Below, piece by piece: positions 34,145 to 45,596 of a stretch of 64,000 bases of DNA. Both the position numbers and the translations under genes were made by a program. The notes below the pieces were generated by a model that saw only the letters and a list, made by a program, of their open reading frames with translations, searched no databases and had not been told where the DNA came from. How positions within the stretch are numbered: the stretch's first letter is position 1; each line of letters begins with the position of its first letter. This DNA comes from Bartonella sp. CM31XJBT (GTDB taxonomy: Bacteria > Pseudomonadota > Alphaproteobacteria > Rhizobiales > Rhizobiaceae), in assembly GCF_028618555.1 (NCBI RefSeq), contig NZ_JAQITD010000002.1, forward strand, positions 1-64,000. Direction: 5' to 3'.

Positions 34145-35149
34145 TCAATTCATTTTTTTAAAAAGTTTAATAAGTTTAGCCATATCTTGAGGCAGTGGTG
34201 CGGAAAACGACATAACTTTACCGGTAGAAGGATGTTCAAAAGTAAGACTTGCAGCATGGAGTGCATGTCGGTTGAATTGATCGATTGCATTTCTAATAGT
34301 GGGGTTGAATGTGTTTGATTTTGTTTTAAAAGCGTTTCCATAAACTGTATCGCCTATGAGTGGATGCCCAATATGAGTCATATGAACACGGATTTGATGG
34401 GTGCGTCCAGTTTCCAAGCGACATTCCAGAAGGCTAGCAAAAGATGTTGAGTCTGCATGAGAGCCATATTTTTCAAGCAGAGAAACATGTGTAACAGCAT
34501 GACGAGCATAAGGGTTTTGGTTATGGATGACAGCTTGCTTTGTCCGGTTATGGGGCGAACGGCCAAGTGATGCATCAATTGTCCAGACATTGCGCTGAGG
34601 TGTTCCCCAAATCAAGGCATGGTAGCGTCGATCTAATGCGCAGGTACGTCCATGATCAGAAAATTGAGCACTGAGACTTTTATGAGCTAGATCATTTTTT
34701 GCAACAACCATAACACCGCTTGTATTTTTATCAAGACGATGGACAATGCCAGGGCGTTTAACACCACCTATACCAGATAAACTATTCCCACAGTGGTAAA
34801 TAAGGGCATTAACCAATGTACCGGTCCAATTGCCATTCCCAGGATGAACAACAAGACCAGCTGGTTTGTTAATAACAATGACATGATCATCTTCAAAAAG
34901 AATGTCCAATGCAATGGCTTCAGCGCTAGGTTCTGCATCACGAAGGTCAGGCATTTCCAATTCAATTATTTGGTTAGGTTTTAATTTTGTTTTTGGTTCC
35001 TTTATGAATTGACCATCAATTTTAAGACAGCCTTCACGGATGAGGGTTTGCAAACGCGAACGCGAGAGCACATCATGATATTGTTTTGCGAGCCACTGAT
35101 CAAGACGTTGCCCAAGAGCACCTTCATCCGTTATTTTCTGTATTACCAT
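34145..35149 (-). CDS. rluD: 23S rRNA pseudouridine synthase
   Basis: 334 residues. N-terminal S4 domain (RLDQWLAKQYHDVLSRSRLQ) and RluA-family catalytic motif GIVHRLDKNTSGVMVVAKND with the active-site aspartate; TGRTHQIRVHMTHIGHPLIG follows. RluD-type enzymes modify helix 69 of 23S rRNA. It is next to rpoH, a common alphaproteobacterial neighbour pair. Confidence 0.88.
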   Translation of the reverse strand: MVIQKITDEGALGQRLDQWLAKQYHDVLSRSRLQTLIREGCLKIDGQFIKEPKTKLKPNQIIELEMPDLRDAEPSAEAIALDILFEDDHVIVINKPAGLVVHPGNGNWTGTLVNALIYHCGNSLSGIGGVKRPGIVHRLDKNTSGVMVVAKNDLAHKSLSAQFSDHGRTCALDRRYHALIWGTPQRNVWTIDASLGRSPHNRTKQAVIHNQNPYARHAVTHVSLLEKYGSHADSTSFASLLECRLETGRTHQIRVHMTHIGHPLIGDTVYGNAFKTKSNTFNPTIRNAIDQFNRHALHAASLTFEHPSTGKVMSFSAPLPQDMAKLIKLFKKMN

Positions 35150-35178
35150 ACGATTCCTATTAAGTTTTTAATAAGATT

Positions 35179-36609
35179 TTACCAGTACGAAATTGCTTTA
35201 CTATCGAGAAATTCTTTAATTCCCCAATGTCCTCCTTCACGAGCGCGCCCAGAAAATTTTACACCTCCAAAGTAGCTTCCACTGGGTAATCCATGTCCAT
35301 TAACTTCTACCATACCAGAGCGTACTTGTGCCGCAATACGACGACATTTGTTGCGATCTTGCGATTGAATATAGTTTGTAAGACCATACTCAGTCTCATT
35401 CGCTAAAGCGACGGCTTCTTCTTCTGTACTAAAAGAAAGAATCGAGAGAACTGGACCAAAGATTTCTTCTTTAAAAATACGCATATGAGGTTTTACATCA
35501 GCAAAGACTGTTGGACGGACATAATAACCGCGTTCCATTCCTTTTGGTAAACCAGTCCCGCCTGCAACAAGAGTTGCACCTTCATCAATTCCCGATTGGA
35601 TAAGATCTTGAATTTTATCATATTGTTTTTTTGAAACGACAGGTCCAATATGATTTCCTTCTTGGCAGTTTGGTCCTACTTTTGTTGTTTCTGCAATATC
35701 TTTGGCTATTTTTATGGCTTTGTCATAGATGCTCTGTTCCACAAGCATACGAGTCGGTGCATTACAACTTTGTCCACTATTATAAAAGCAATGTCGTGCA
35801 CCACGTTGAATAGCATCTGAGTCGGCATCAGCAAAGATAATATTCGCTCCTTTTCCACCAAGTTCCAGACAGACTCTTTTTAAAGTAGCGCTGGCATTTT
35901 TAGAAATATCTTTTCCTGCTCTAGTTGAACCAGTAAAGCTGATCATTTCTAAATCTGGATGTGCAGAGAGGTAAGAGCCGACAGTCGCACCATCACCATT
36001 GATTAAATTAAAAACACCGGCTGGAAGTGCGGCTTCATCTAAAAATTCAGCAAAAAGCATAGCAGAAAGAGGCGCAATTTCAGAGGGCTTTAACACCATG
36101 GTACAGCCAGCCAAGAGAGCAGGAATAACTTTAAGAGTTACTTGATTCATGGGCCAATTCCATGGCGTAATTAATCCTACGACGCCGATAGGATCGTAGT
36201 GAAGGATTGCTTGCTCATTTCCCTTTATTAAAGTTTCTTGGAACGAAAACTCTTTATAAGCTTCGATAAAATTGCGAATATGGGAACTTCCGGTTGCAGT
36301 TTGCGCATTAAGCGCCATATCAATCGGTGCTCCCATTTCCATTGAAATGGTTTTTGCCATGTCTTTGGAACGTTTTTCGTAGATCTCTAGAATTTTTTCA
36401 ACAAATCCAAGACGCTCATTTGGTGACGTTGTTTTCCATTTTTGAAACGCTTCTTTAGCCGCATTAATTGCTTTATCGGCATCTTTTGTACTTCCAAGGC
36501 TAATGACAGCACAAGCCTCCTCTGTTGATGGATTAATGACGTCAAAATCGTGAGGAATGCTTGGCTCATCCCATAGACCATTGATATAAAATTTCCGTTT
36601 ATTAAACAT
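35179..36609 (-). CDS. NAD(P)-dependent aldehyde dehydrogenase
   Basis: 476 residues, usual length. PWNWPMNQVTLKVIPALLAG, the NAD site SFTGSTRAGKDISKNA, the general base in LELGGKGANIIFADAD, and catalytic cysteine in YNSGQSCNAPTRM. Substrate cannot be deduced. It follows rluD on the same strand with a 29-nt gap. Confidence 0.9.
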   Translation of the reverse strand: MFNKRKFYINGLWDEPSIPHDFDVINPSTEEACAVISLGSTKDADKAINAAKEAFQKWKTTSPNERLGFVEKILEIYEKRSKDMAKTISMEMGAPIDMALNAQTATGSSHIRNFIEAYKEFSFQETLIKGNEQAILHYDPIGVVGLITPWNWPMNQVTLKVIPALLAGCTMVLKPSEIAPLSAMLFAEFLDEAALPAGVFNLINGDGATVGSYLSAHPDLEMISFTGSTRAGKDISKNASATLKRVCLELGGKGANIIFADADSDAIQRGARHCFYNSGQSCNAPTRMLVEQSIYDKAIKIAKDIAETTKVGPNCQEGNHIGPVVSKKQYDKIQDLIQSGIDEGATLVAGGTGLPKGMERGYYVRPTVFADVKPHMRIFKEEIFGPVLSILSFSTEEEAVALANETEYGLTNYIQSQDRNKCRRIAAQVRSGMVEVNGHGLPSGSYFGGVKFSGRAREGGHWGIKEFLDSKAISYW

Positions 36610-37069
36610 AATTCACTCCCTTTTTTCTATTTGTATTTATGTAATTATGATTGTCTTAGTCTAAGCCTTTTTAAACGAGGATAACAAGGGTAATCTTATA
36701 AAAACGCGAGAAATTAGATTATATCGTGATAATTGAGCATGGAGAATTCAATAGAGCAATGCTCATTGTATTATTGAGACTAGTTTCTCTTATGAAAAGG
36801 GAGAGAAAGAGAGGTATAGACAATTTTCTTGAATCTTTTTTATCATGAAGTTTTCTTCAAAACAAATGAAATACGAGCTCTATGACACCATAAACTGAGC
36901 AATTTATATCGTAAATATGCAAAAGGCAGATTATGAATATGCATTATGGCATTATTTTTTTCATTAAAAAATAACCATCAGCAAAAGGTTATTAACCTTC
37001 GTATGATAGTTTCTACGAATTCTTTTTGAAAAGGTTATTTTTCTCATTGCTATAAATTTGTTGGGTGCC
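36610..37069. other. Intergenic region between divergent aldehyde dehydrogenase and ftsK
   Basis: 460 nt of AT-rich sequence. It should hold both divergent promoters; I see no RNA gene or convincing ORF. Confidence 0.4.
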
Positions 37070-39643
37070 ATGCATAATTCGAAAACAAAATCTATTTCTA
37101 CGTCTTCTTTTTCTGATGATAGTACGGAAGGTGCATCAAGAGAAGATTTATCTGTTAAGATTACTGAGATATTTCCTTATCCGGAAGTGTGGAAAAAGGC
37201 ATTTGCCCTCGGAAAAAACGTCCGTTTCACGAGAACCCCAGAAGTTGAGATTTTGCGTCGTCGTATAGAAACAGATCCAGTTTTTGCAAAACAGTTTAAA
37301 ATTTTTACGAAGCAAGATCAAAAAAAAATTACAGATACAGATATTGTACGTTGTAACAAGAAAACAACCAATATTCTTTCGACAAAAAAAGTCATTAATC
37401 CTCAATCAATAGAGAATAAAACATCAGTTTGTCATTCAACGGTTCTGAAGCAGTTGTCACGACAAGCTATTCATATGCCGTCAGCAAATATTCCACTTGA
37501 GGAGGATGAACAAGAACGTAAATTACAAGTGGAAAATGTGCTACAAAAAATAAAACCTGCTTTGCATCTTTCCGATGATGCATTTTTTGAGTGTGAATCT
37601 TTGATATTTGAACATGTGGAGACTCAAACTTCAAAAGAGGATGGAATATCAATTGATACGACAAATGAAATTACACCGGATATTCCCACAGCCTTTGATG
37701 AGTCAATAACGGCTCTTTACCGTGTTCTTGAATACCGCTTTCCACAACTCTATGATTCAATTACATCAGAATCTCCAGCGGAAAGGATGCGAGGCGTTGA
37801 GAAAATTTCTGATTTAATGCATACAAATAATGATACTACTAAAGAGAGTCATTCTAAGCTTTCTGTTGAAGATTCTGCTCATACGTTAAGTAATACAGGG
37901 GCGTTAAGCGATGCAGGGGCGAGTATAGAGACTGAAAATAGCAATAATACTGTCGCCAATAATACTGTTGATTGTATAAACAAAGCCGTCACAAAGAATT
38001 CAAAAGATTTTTCTGTGATGCAAGCAAACAGTAAAACTAAAACATTACAATCTACTCGTATGCCATTAGGTAATTATGATTCTGCTTTTATGCAAAATAT
38101 TCAATCTATTGACTGTGATGTTTATGAATTTCCTCCGATCAACTTATTACAGGAACCTGTTTTTCATGAAGGTACGATGATTCCTCAAGAAACATTAGAA
38201 CGTGGTGCTGGACTTTTGGAAAGTGTTTTGGAAGATTTTGGCATTAAGGGTGAAGTTATCCATGTTCATCCAGGGCCAGTGGTAACAATGTATGAATTTG
38301 AACCCGCCGCGGGCGTAAAGTCATCGCGCGTTATTAATCTTTCTGATGATATTGCGCGTTCTATGTCTGCTATTTCTACACGCGTTGCTGTAATTCCTGG
38401 ACGTAATGTTATCGGGATTGAGTTACCCAATGCGGTTCGTGAAACCGTTTATTTACGCGAATTAATCCAAACACGTTCTTTTCGTGAAAGTGAATTTAAA
38501 CTTGCTCTTGCTTTGGGGAAGGGGATTAATGGTGAACCGGTCATTGCAGAATTAGCAAAAATGCCTCATTTATTGGTTGCAGGAACAACAGGATCAGGCA
38601 AGTCTGTTGCAATTAATACAATGATTTTGTCGATTCTTTATCGTATGACACCAAAGCAGTGTCGTTTGATTATGGTTGATCCTAAAATGTTAGAGCTTTC
38701 TGTTTATGATGGCATTCCACATCTTTTAACACCCGTTGTCACAGATCCCAAAAAAGCAGTAACAGCTTTAAAATGGGCGGTTCGTGAAATGGAAGAGCGT
38801 TATCGCAAAATGGCTAAGTTGGGTGTGCGTAATATTGATGGTTTTAATGCACGCGTTGCACTTGCAGCTCAAAAAGGCGAAACGATCATGTGTACTGTTC
38901 AGTCGGGTTTTGATAAGGAAACAGGGGAAATGCTTTATCATGAAGAAGCCATGGATCTCACGCAGCTTCCTTATATTGTTGTGATTGTTGATGAGATGGC
39001 TGATCTTATGATGGTGGCAGGGAAAGAGATAGAGAATGCCATTCAGCGCTTAGCGCAAATGGCGCGTGCGGCAGGTATTCATCTTATTATGGCAACGCAA
39101 CGTCCTTCTGTTGATGTTATCACCGGTACAATTAAAGCAAACTTTCCTACCCGCATTTCTTTTCAAGTAACGTCAAAAATTGATAGTCGTACGATCTTGG
39201 GTGAACAAGGTGCTGAAACGCTTTTAGGTCAGGGGGATATGCTTCATATGGCTGGTGGTGGACGCATTGTGCGCGTTCATGGACCTTTTGTCTCAGATGA
39301 AGAAGTTGAATCCATCGTTGCACATCTTAAAATGCAAGGAAAACCTGATTATTTGGCAACGGTAACGGATAATGAAGACGATAACAAAGAGGATACTTCT
39401 GCTGATTCAGCGGCTGAAATTTCTGAGGAAGAAAATTTTGATGAAGAGGGTGAGGAACTTTATAACCAAGCTGTAAAAATTGTTATGCGTGATAAAAAAT
39501 GTTCAACATCTTATATTCAGCGCCGACTTTCAATCGGCTATAATAAAGCAGCTTCTCTCGTCGAGCGGATGGAAGAAAAAGGCATTGTTGGAGCCGCTAA
39601 TCATGTTGGAAAACGTGAAATTTTACTCAATGAAGGAAAATAA
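37070..39643 (+). CDS. ftsK: DNA translocase FtsK/SpoIIIE family, without membrane domain
   Basis: 857 residues from the ATG at 37070. The N-terminal 360 residues are polar and low-complexity with no membrane helices. The motor follows: [20 protein letters not shown], Walker [19 protein letters not shown], Walker [15 protein letters not shown], and [20 protein letters not shown]. The C-terminal gamma domain ([20 protein letters not shown]) binds KOPS-type sequences. It moves DNA during chromosome dimer resolution; with no membrane anchor, a second full-length FtsK elsewhere is likely. Confidence 0.9.
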   Translation: MHNSKTKSISTSSFSDDSTEGASREDLSVKITEIFPYPEVWKKAFALGKNVRFTRTPEVEILRRRIETDPVFAKQFKIFTKQDQKKITDTDIVRCNKKTTNILSTKKVINPQSIENKTSVCHSTVLKQLSRQAIHMPSANIPLEEDEQERKLQVENVLQKIKPALHLSDDAFFECESLIFEHVETQTSKEDGISIDTTNEITPDIPTAFDESITALYRVLEYRFPQLYDSITSESPAERMRGVEKISDLMHTNNDTTKESHSKLSVEDSAHTLSNTGALSDAGASIETENSNNTVANNTVDCINKAVTKNSKDFSVMQANSKTKTLQSTRMPLGNYDSAFMQNIQSIDCDVYEFPPINLLQEPVFHEGTMIPQETLERGAGLLESVLEDFGIKGEVIHVHPGPVVTMYEFEPAAGVKSSRVINLSDDIARSMSAISTRVAVIPGRNVIGIELPNAVRETVYLRELIQTRSFRESEFKLALALGKGINGEPVIAELAKMPHLLVAGTTGSGKSVAINTMILSILYRMTPKQCRLIMVDPKMLELSVYDGIPHLLTPVVTDPKKAVTALKWAVREMEERYRKMAKLGVRNIDGFNARVALAAQKGETIMCTVQSGFDKETGEMLYHEEAMDLTQLPYIVVIVDEMADLMMVAGKEIENAIQRLAQMARAAGIHLIMATQRPSVDVITGTIKANFPTRISFQVTSKIDSRTILGEQGAETLLGQGDMLHMAGGGRIVRVHGPFVSDEEVESIVAHLKMQGKPDYLATVTDNEDDNKEDTSADSAAEISEEENFDEEGEELYNQAVKIVMRDKKCSTSYIQRRLSIGYNKAASLVERMEEKGIVGAANHVGKREILLNEGK

Positions 39644-40470
39644 ACAAACGCATTTAAAAATATGCAATTTTTTAAATATCTGACAGTTATTATTTAAATG
39701 TGCTTGTTTTATTTTTTTATATAATATTAAAAATTTAAATGGAGAGTAATAAAGCAAAAGCGATCTTTTGTATTAAGGCTTCTGATGAGGTAAACAAGCT
39801 GATATCAAAGGAGGTTATGAGATATTTTAACATTTCTAAATGATCTGGAATATAAAGAAATTAAACAAATCTTTATATGAAGACAGATAATTTGTGTTCT
39901 CTTTTTTACAGAGAAAATTTTTAATAAAATAGTGCGGTGGTATATTTTTTGTTTGTTCTTTTGTAGCGATTCTAATGAAAGAAAGATCTTTGTATGAATG
40001 CCTTCAAATGCCAAGAACTATTGGTAACATTAGGGGCTGAAATTAGTATAATGATGGTGCTAACCAGCTCTTTTATAAGTATAAAAATGGTAATGCACAA
40101 TGCCTTGATATCCTCTATAGGGACTTTTACATTACACCATTTACAGATGACGTCGTAAAATAAGCTTGGGGATCTTGGGAGATATCTTTTCAAAAAAGGC
40201 GCATGAATGTGTAAAATAAGTGTATTCTTTTTGAGTACTATTTATGCGAGGGAGATGTTACCATTATTGTAACAAGATTTATTACATAATGGGTGAATAA
40301 GCAACAAGAGCTGGAAGCTTCTTTTTATTTTTGTTTTGTTGATGAAACAGTCAAAATTTTGCTACAGACAATTTATATGAGATATCAAGTTATTTTAACT
40401 AGAACAGATAATTGTAAACAAATTAGCATTATTCATTTGAGAGTAAATCCAACACTTTTTAGTTTTAGTT
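39644..40470. other. Long intergenic stretch, probably decayed
   Basis: 827 nt between ftsK and the histidine kinase. Only short, poorly supported ORFs; one plus-strand reading from 39994 (MNAFKCQELLVTLGAEISIM) looks protein-like but has no ribosome site or family match. Confidence 0.35.
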
Positions 40471-42177
40471 ATGCCATTAAAAGCAGATGAGTTAAAGTTA
40501 AATACAAATGAATTAAAATCGCAGCAAGAAGCTTTTCGTTTTACACCAGAGCTTTTGCCACGGCCTTTTACGTGGGAAATCGATCACAATGGTTTGTTTT
40601 GTGAAGTCTCAAAAGAGCTAGCTGAAGTTGTTGGCCCTCTCTCTTCCTCTATTTTAGGGTGTAGTTTTCATGAACTTGCTCATCAATTTAATGATGATCG
40701 ATATCTGGTTCTCAGTCGTTTTATTGAAGCGGCTATGCCTTGGAGTAAAGAGATTGTTCAATGGCCTGTTGATGGTTGCTTACAATGGCTTGATGTTGAA
40801 TTGTCGGCTTTGCCAATTTTTGATGTTACAAAGCAGCTTAAAGGGTTTCGTGGCTTTGGTGTTTTAAAAATACAAAAAAAAGTCCAAGAAAAAAGAAATG
40901 AAAAGCTAGCAACAGAAATACCATGTCTTACGGAGATAGAACGCTCAGCTTTTCATGAAATTGCAGAGCAATTGCGTGATGAATTGAATTCATCGGTAAA
41001 AGAAGAAAATTTAGTTGAAGAAACAGCTATTCAGTTACCATATGCACAAACATTGCCGGTAAATGCTATAGAACAAGCTCTCGTAAAAGAGCCCGCTGCA
41101 GTTTTATCATTGTTGGATACAGCAACAGATGGTGTTTTATGGTTGGATGAAGAAGGCTTTATTCAATCAGCGAGTAGGGCAGCCTTAGCATTAATGGGTT
41201 ATGAAATAAATGAACTGCGAGGACAGCCACTCTCTTCATTATTTACTTTTCAAAGCCGACTTTTGGTTGAAAAATATTTTAAATCAATCCGCATGGAGGG
41301 AAAAAATCAGGTTTTAAATCGCAGAGAAACAGCTGATTTAATGACGAAAAATCATAAAAATATAACCGTTTTGATAACGATTGTATTTTTGGCAAAGCAA
41401 GGAAATTATGCTGTTATGTTGCGTGATAGGACACAAACAGTTCCATCAGGAGAAAAAAAAGCAGAAGAGGATAAAATCGTTGGAGTTGTTCATGAAATAC
41501 GAACACCTTTGAATGCTCTTATTGGTTTTGCAGAAATTATGAGAGAAGGCCGTTTTGGTTTGATAGAAAATGAGCGCTATCATGGATATTTACGCGATAT
41601 TATTTCCTCTGGAAAACATATATTATTGCTGATTAATCAATTACTAGAGTGCTCGAAGATAAATTATTCTGGTTCCGATAACCAGATTGATTCTTCCCTT
41701 ATTTCTGAAACATTTGATGTGATATCTTGTTTACGTGCGACGATAGCTTTTCTTGAGACACAAGCCAATCAGAACGGCATTATCATGCGTATTGTTGCTC
41801 CACCTCATGTTCCATTTATTCCTGTATCACAACAAGTGTTTCGCCAGATTATATGGAATCTTCTTTCCAATGCTATTCGTTTTACACCTTTGGGTGGACA
41901 GATTATTGTTCACGTTTCTTATAGAAAAGAACGTGTAAAAATTTCAGTGAGTGATAATGGTATAGGGATGAACGAAGAAGAGATTATACAGGCACTGCAA
42001 CCTTATGGTCAAGTAGAGCGCAAGGATGGCCGATCTGGTGATAGCGCTTTTATGGGAACAGGTTTAGGGCTCCCAATGTGTAAAGCAATGGTGGAAGAAA
42101 GAGGGGGACAATTTTTACTGTTCTCCAAACCCAATTACGGAACAACTGTGGAAATGTTTTTTCCTCGTGTTCCATGA
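40471..42177 (+). CDS. PAS-domain sensor histidine kinase
   Basis: 568 residues. Two PAS-like regions (residues about 25-135 and 210-320, the second ATDGVLWLDEEGFIQSASRA), then HisKA with phospho-histidine in VVHEIRTPLNALIGFAEIM and HATPase with NLLSNAIRFTPLGG, SVSDNGIGMNEEE and GTGLGLPMCKAMVEE. No membrane helix, so probably cytoplasmic. It resembles the PleC/DivJ-type cell-cycle kinases of alphaproteobacteria in general form, but no response regulator is adjacent. Confidence 0.85.
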   Translation: MPLKADELKLNTNELKSQQEAFRFTPELLPRPFTWEIDHNGLFCEVSKELAEVVGPLSSSILGCSFHELAHQFNDDRYLVLSRFIEAAMPWSKEIVQWPVDGCLQWLDVELSALPIFDVTKQLKGFRGFGVLKIQKKVQEKRNEKLATEIPCLTEIERSAFHEIAEQLRDELNSSVKEENLVEETAIQLPYAQTLPVNAIEQALVKEPAAVLSLLDTATDGVLWLDEEGFIQSASRAALALMGYEINELRGQPLSSLFTFQSRLLVEKYFKSIRMEGKNQVLNRRETADLMTKNHKNITVLITIVFLAKQGNYAVMLRDRTQTVPSGEKKAEEDKIVGVVHEIRTPLNALIGFAEIMREGRFGLIENERYHGYLRDIISSGKHILLLINQLLECSKINYSGSDNQIDSSLISETFDVISCLRATIAFLETQANQNGIIMRIVAPPHVPFIPVSQQVFRQIIWNLLSNAIRFTPLGGQIIVHVSYRKERVKISVSDNGIGMNEEEIIQALQPYGQVERKDGRSGDSAFMGTGLGLPMCKAMVEERGGQFLLFSKPNYGTTVEMFFPRVP

Positions 42178-42195
42178 TGTAAATCTTGCATAAAA

Positions 42196-42603
42196 TTATT
42201 TTTTCTTAGCCAAAAGATCTCTAATTTCTGTTAACAGTTGTTCTTCTGAAGACGTTTTTTGGGGGCTTTCTTCTTCTTTTCTACGGATTTTGTTCATAGC
42301 TTTAACGAATAAAAAAAGCACCCAAGCAATAATGAGAAAATTGATAAGTAAAGTAATAAAGTGTCCATAGCTAATGGTTGCTCCAGTTGCTTTGGCGGCA
42401 CTCAATGTTGCTTGTTTTTCGCCAGCAAGTTGAATAAACATATTAGAAAAATCAATTCCACCTGTAATCAATCCAATGATTGGCATAAAAATATCATTGA
42501 CAATTGAGTTGACCAAGCTACCAAAAGCACCCCCTATAATCACACCGATAGCAAGATCAATCATATTACCTTTTAGGGCAAATTCTTTGAATTCTTTAAG
42601 CAT
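42196..42603 (-). CDS. mscL: Large-conductance mechanosensitive channel
   Basis: 135 residues. N-terminal amphipathic helix and TM1 ([20 protein letters not shown], then [18 protein letters not shown]), TM2 ([20 protein letters not shown]) and a charged C-terminal helix. It releases solutes upon hypo-osmotic shock. Confidence 0.95.
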   Translation of the reverse strand: MLKEFKEFALKGNMIDLAIGVIIGGAFGSLVNSIVNDIFMPIIGLITGGIDFSNMFIQLAGEKQATLSAAKATGATISYGHFITLLINFLIIAWVLFLFVKAMNKIRRKEEESPQKTSSEEQLLTEIRDLLAKKK

Positions 42604-43809
42604 TGCATTTTCCCCTTTATGTAAGTGATATACGGTAATTTACTTACCGCTTTTGATGAAAAAGGAAAGGGCAGATTTTGTTTTTATGATTATATTACAA
42701 TATTAATATTATTTTCAAAGACTTTATAAGGTTTAATAAAGAGCTTTAGGGTTCTATTTGGATTTTAGGGCTCTATTTGAATTTACATAGAACCTTTCCT
42801 AGAAAAAAGCTTTTTTAATAAAAACTATATCTGCTTTTTCAACAGAAAGTAGAAAACTGTAGCTTAATTTATATAATTGCCTCAAGATTTTTATGTTAAC
42901 ATTAAAAAGAGAGATTTTTACACAATACCACAGTAAAACTTATAATTTAATTCCTCTTAATTTAGTAAGCGATAATAGAAATTAGGAGGGCATTATGGCT
43001 TATCTAAAAGCTATTTGTACTGGGTTTCATGAGCTAAAATGGAGATAATTCCGATGGAAGAAACACATTTCATCTGCTGGAAGATTGTATCAGTTTATAA
43101 ATAGCAGAGCTCTAGGGTTTGCAAGATCATTTTGGTTTGGAAGTCGTTGGTATGATAGGTGTGAGTTCAACAATCAACTGTCATTACTTAAAATATATGT
43201 TAGACAGAGCACTTAATAGATGCAAAATTGTATTTAACGCATCAGAAATGGCAAAGGAAACAACGCAGATTCTTCAAAATTCTATCAATAGAGTACAAAT
43301 TGATTGAACATTCTGTTGCTAATAAATGGTGCAACAATAGTATGAATTTAGATGTTTTTATGAACCATGTATTCTATAAATGCTAGGAAAAAAATAGCTT
43401 TATAGAACAAGCTCTGTTTCTATTGGAAACAATATTACACAGAGGAACTTTGGGAATAGAGGGCATTTGCATGCATATTAAGAGAATTATGAGCTTGCCT
43501 GCATAAGATGCCACAAAACCATGACTATGGTAAAGAGCCATTGATGTTTCAATTCATGCTGCATTTTATAAGATTAGGATTCATATTTTAATCTTTAAAA
43601 AAATGTCGAAAAAGAGAAACGTTTTTTAAGAATAAAAAGTTCTTTACACAGTATATATCAATATAAACATGTATGGCTATTATATGATGATTTTTCTTCT
43701 AGAAGGGGAATATTATTTGGATAATATGCTCTCTTTGATTGGAAATCTTTTGTGTTAAAAGATATAGGTGAGGTGCGATGGATCATTTTTATGTTGTGGA
43801 GAAGGATTA
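42604..43809. other. Long intergenic region, decayed
   Basis: About 1.2 kb with only short ORFs (for example 43119-43307) broken by stops in all frames. I recognise no gene. Probably remnants of lost genes upstream of pyrD. Confidence 0.4.
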
Positions 43810-44892
43810 ATGAGTTTTTTTCGTTGTATTGGCCGTTCTGCCTTATTTATGTTGGATCCAGAGCAAGCACACGGTTTAGCGATTCTCGGGCTGAAAAGTG
43901 GATTAAATGGTTGTCAAAAGGTTATCGACAAACGTTTGTGTGTAACTGTTGCTGGTCTTGAGTTTGAAAATTTTATTGGTCTTGCAGCGGGGTTTGATAA
44001 AAATGCAGAGGTTGTAGATGGTATTTTTCGTTTAGGATTTGGTTTTACTGAAATTGGGACAGTGACACCAAAGCCTCAGATTGGAAATCCTAAACCACGG
44101 CTTTTCCGTTTAAAAGAAGATGAAGCGATTATTAATAGAATGGGCTTTAATAATGACGGACATCAAGTTGTTTACAATAGATTGCGTGCGTGTAAAAAAA
44201 CTGGTGTTATAGGAGTCAACATTGGAGCCAATAAGGATACGTTCGATAAGATTGATGATTATACTGTTGGTATTGTTCATTTTTATGATGTTGCTGATTA
44301 TTTTACGGTTAATATTTCTTCTCCTAATACACCAGGTTTACGTGATTTACAGGCCCGTGACAGTTTGCATCTTTTGTTGAGTGCAGTTTCGAAAGCGCGA
44401 AATGAGCAAGAGAACAAGCATGGATTCTCCATTCCTATTTTTTTAAAAATTGCTCCCGATTTATCAGAGAAAGAATTAGATGATGTTGCTGAAGAAATAA
44501 AACTTTCTGATTTTAATGGACTGATTGTTTCTAACACAACTCTTTCACGCCAGGGGCTTAGCAATAGTCACTTCAGTAATGAACAGGGTGGGCTTTCTGG
44601 ACGTCCACTTTTTGAGCGTTCTACTATTGTGCTTGCAAAAATGCGTCAAAAATTAGGGAAGGAGATTGCAATTATTGGTGTTGGCGGTGTAAAGGACGCA
44701 CAAACCGCTTTGGAAAAAGTAAAAGCTGGTGCAGATTTAATTCAATTATATAGTGGGATGGTTTATGAAGGTCCAGATCTTGTCATAACTATTCTGCAAG
44801 AGATTTTGCAGATGATGCAACAAGATGGAGTTGATAACATAAAAAGCTATCGTGATCATAGTCTTGAACATTGGGCAAAATTTCCTTTGTAA
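43810..44892 (+). CDS. pyrD: Dihydroorotate dehydrogenase (quinone), class 2
   Basis: 360 residues from the ATG at 43810 (GGAGAAGG upstream). N-terminal membrane-association helices, then [39 protein letters not shown], the serine-bearing [14 protein letters not shown] and the FMN site [32 protein letters not shown]. It makes orotate in pyrimidine synthesis using quinone. Confidence 0.95.
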   Translation: MSFFRCIGRSALFMLDPEQAHGLAILGLKSGLNGCQKVIDKRLCVTVAGLEFENFIGLAAGFDKNAEVVDGIFRLGFGFTEIGTVTPKPQIGNPKPRLFRLKEDEAIINRMGFNNDGHQVVYNRLRACKKTGVIGVNIGANKDTFDKIDDYTVGIVHFYDVADYFTVNISSPNTPGLRDLQARDSLHLLLSAVSKARNEQENKHGFSIPIFLKIAPDLSEKELDDVAEEIKLSDFNGLIVSNTTLSRQGLSNSHFSNEQGGLSGRPLFERSTIVLAKMRQKLGKEIAIIGVGGVKDAQTALEKVKAGADLIQLYSGMVYEGPDLVITILQEILQMMQQDGVDNIKSYRDHSLEHWAKFPL

Positions 44893-45032
44893 AAAAACGC
44901 TTTTTTCTTCACAAAAAATTGCGAGATTTTTTTAAAGGGGCTTGCAAACTTTGTTGATTTTCCTTATGTCACATAAGCGTAAGAATAAATGTTTACGAAA
45001 TCGTGAACATTTATGATACATTTTCTTTTTAT

Positions 45033-45109
45033 GCGGTTGTAGCTCAGTTGGTTAGAGCGCTGGTTTGTGGCACCAGAGGTCGTAGGTTCAAATCCCACCA
45101 ACCGTACCA
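45033..45109 (+). tRNA. tRNA-His (GTG)
   Basis: Cloverleaf with anticodon loop TTTGTGGC (GTG), D arm AGCTCAGTTGGTTAGAGC, T arm GTAGGTTCAAATCCCAC and encoded CCA at 45107-45109. The first acceptor pair is G-T. The acquired island starts immediately after its 3' end. Confidence 0.93.
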
Positions 45110-45596
45110 AGAGAGACGTCATTTCTGCACTAATCGGTGGATTTTGTGCTACTGGTCTCGCGCATATAGGAGCCTGCAAATATGCTGCCATGCGACTTTC
45201 TAGTGTCCTCCATGAGATTGAAATCGAGAATCTTGAGGTGGCGGTAACGCATTATTGCAAAGACAAACCCTGGCTAGGGTTTGGTCATCCGATTATGCAA
45301 CGGGATGTCTGGGTTGATTTCTTTTTTTTACGCTTTCAGGCGCTATGCGCCCCTTCAGTTCGCTTGCGCGATCTATTTCGGACAATACAGGACAGCAACC
45401 CAATGTCGATTTTCTAATTGCAAGCATCATGAGCAAACATCGGGCTGCTCCTGAGCTGGGATTGTTGGCTTTTTTCGTTTGTCGTATGCCGATACTTCTC
45501 GCGCACTATCAAGCGCGGTTTAGCTCTCATTCCTTCGGTTTATCATCAAAGGCTTTAAGAGAAAAATATAAAAAGGTCCCCCAATCATGGCTATAA
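45110..45596 (+). pseudogene. Truncated, frameshifted citrate-synthase-like gene
   Basis: Starts in mid-protein at the end of tRNA-His: DVISALIGGFCATGLAHIGA, then WLGFGHPIMQRD matches the citrate synthase GFGHP segment. After a run of seven T's (near 45325) the frame shifts and continues as DNTGQQPNVDFLIASIMSKH, then AFFVCRMPILLAHYQ, the C-terminal part of citrate synthase-like enzymes. The N-terminal half, with catalytic histidines, is absent. It could be a citrate synthase, citryl-CoA lyase or related specialised enzyme. Confidence 0.65.

Noticed and set aside
39972-40193. 73-codon minus-strand ORF between ftsK and the histidine kinase
   Set aside because: No ribosome site, no domain, and the same stretch is open in several frames because it is AT-rich.
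45003-45203. ORFs across tRNA-His on both strands (45003-45203 plus, 44964-45191 minus)
   Set aside because: They translate the tRNA itself and are typical false predictions over tRNA genes.
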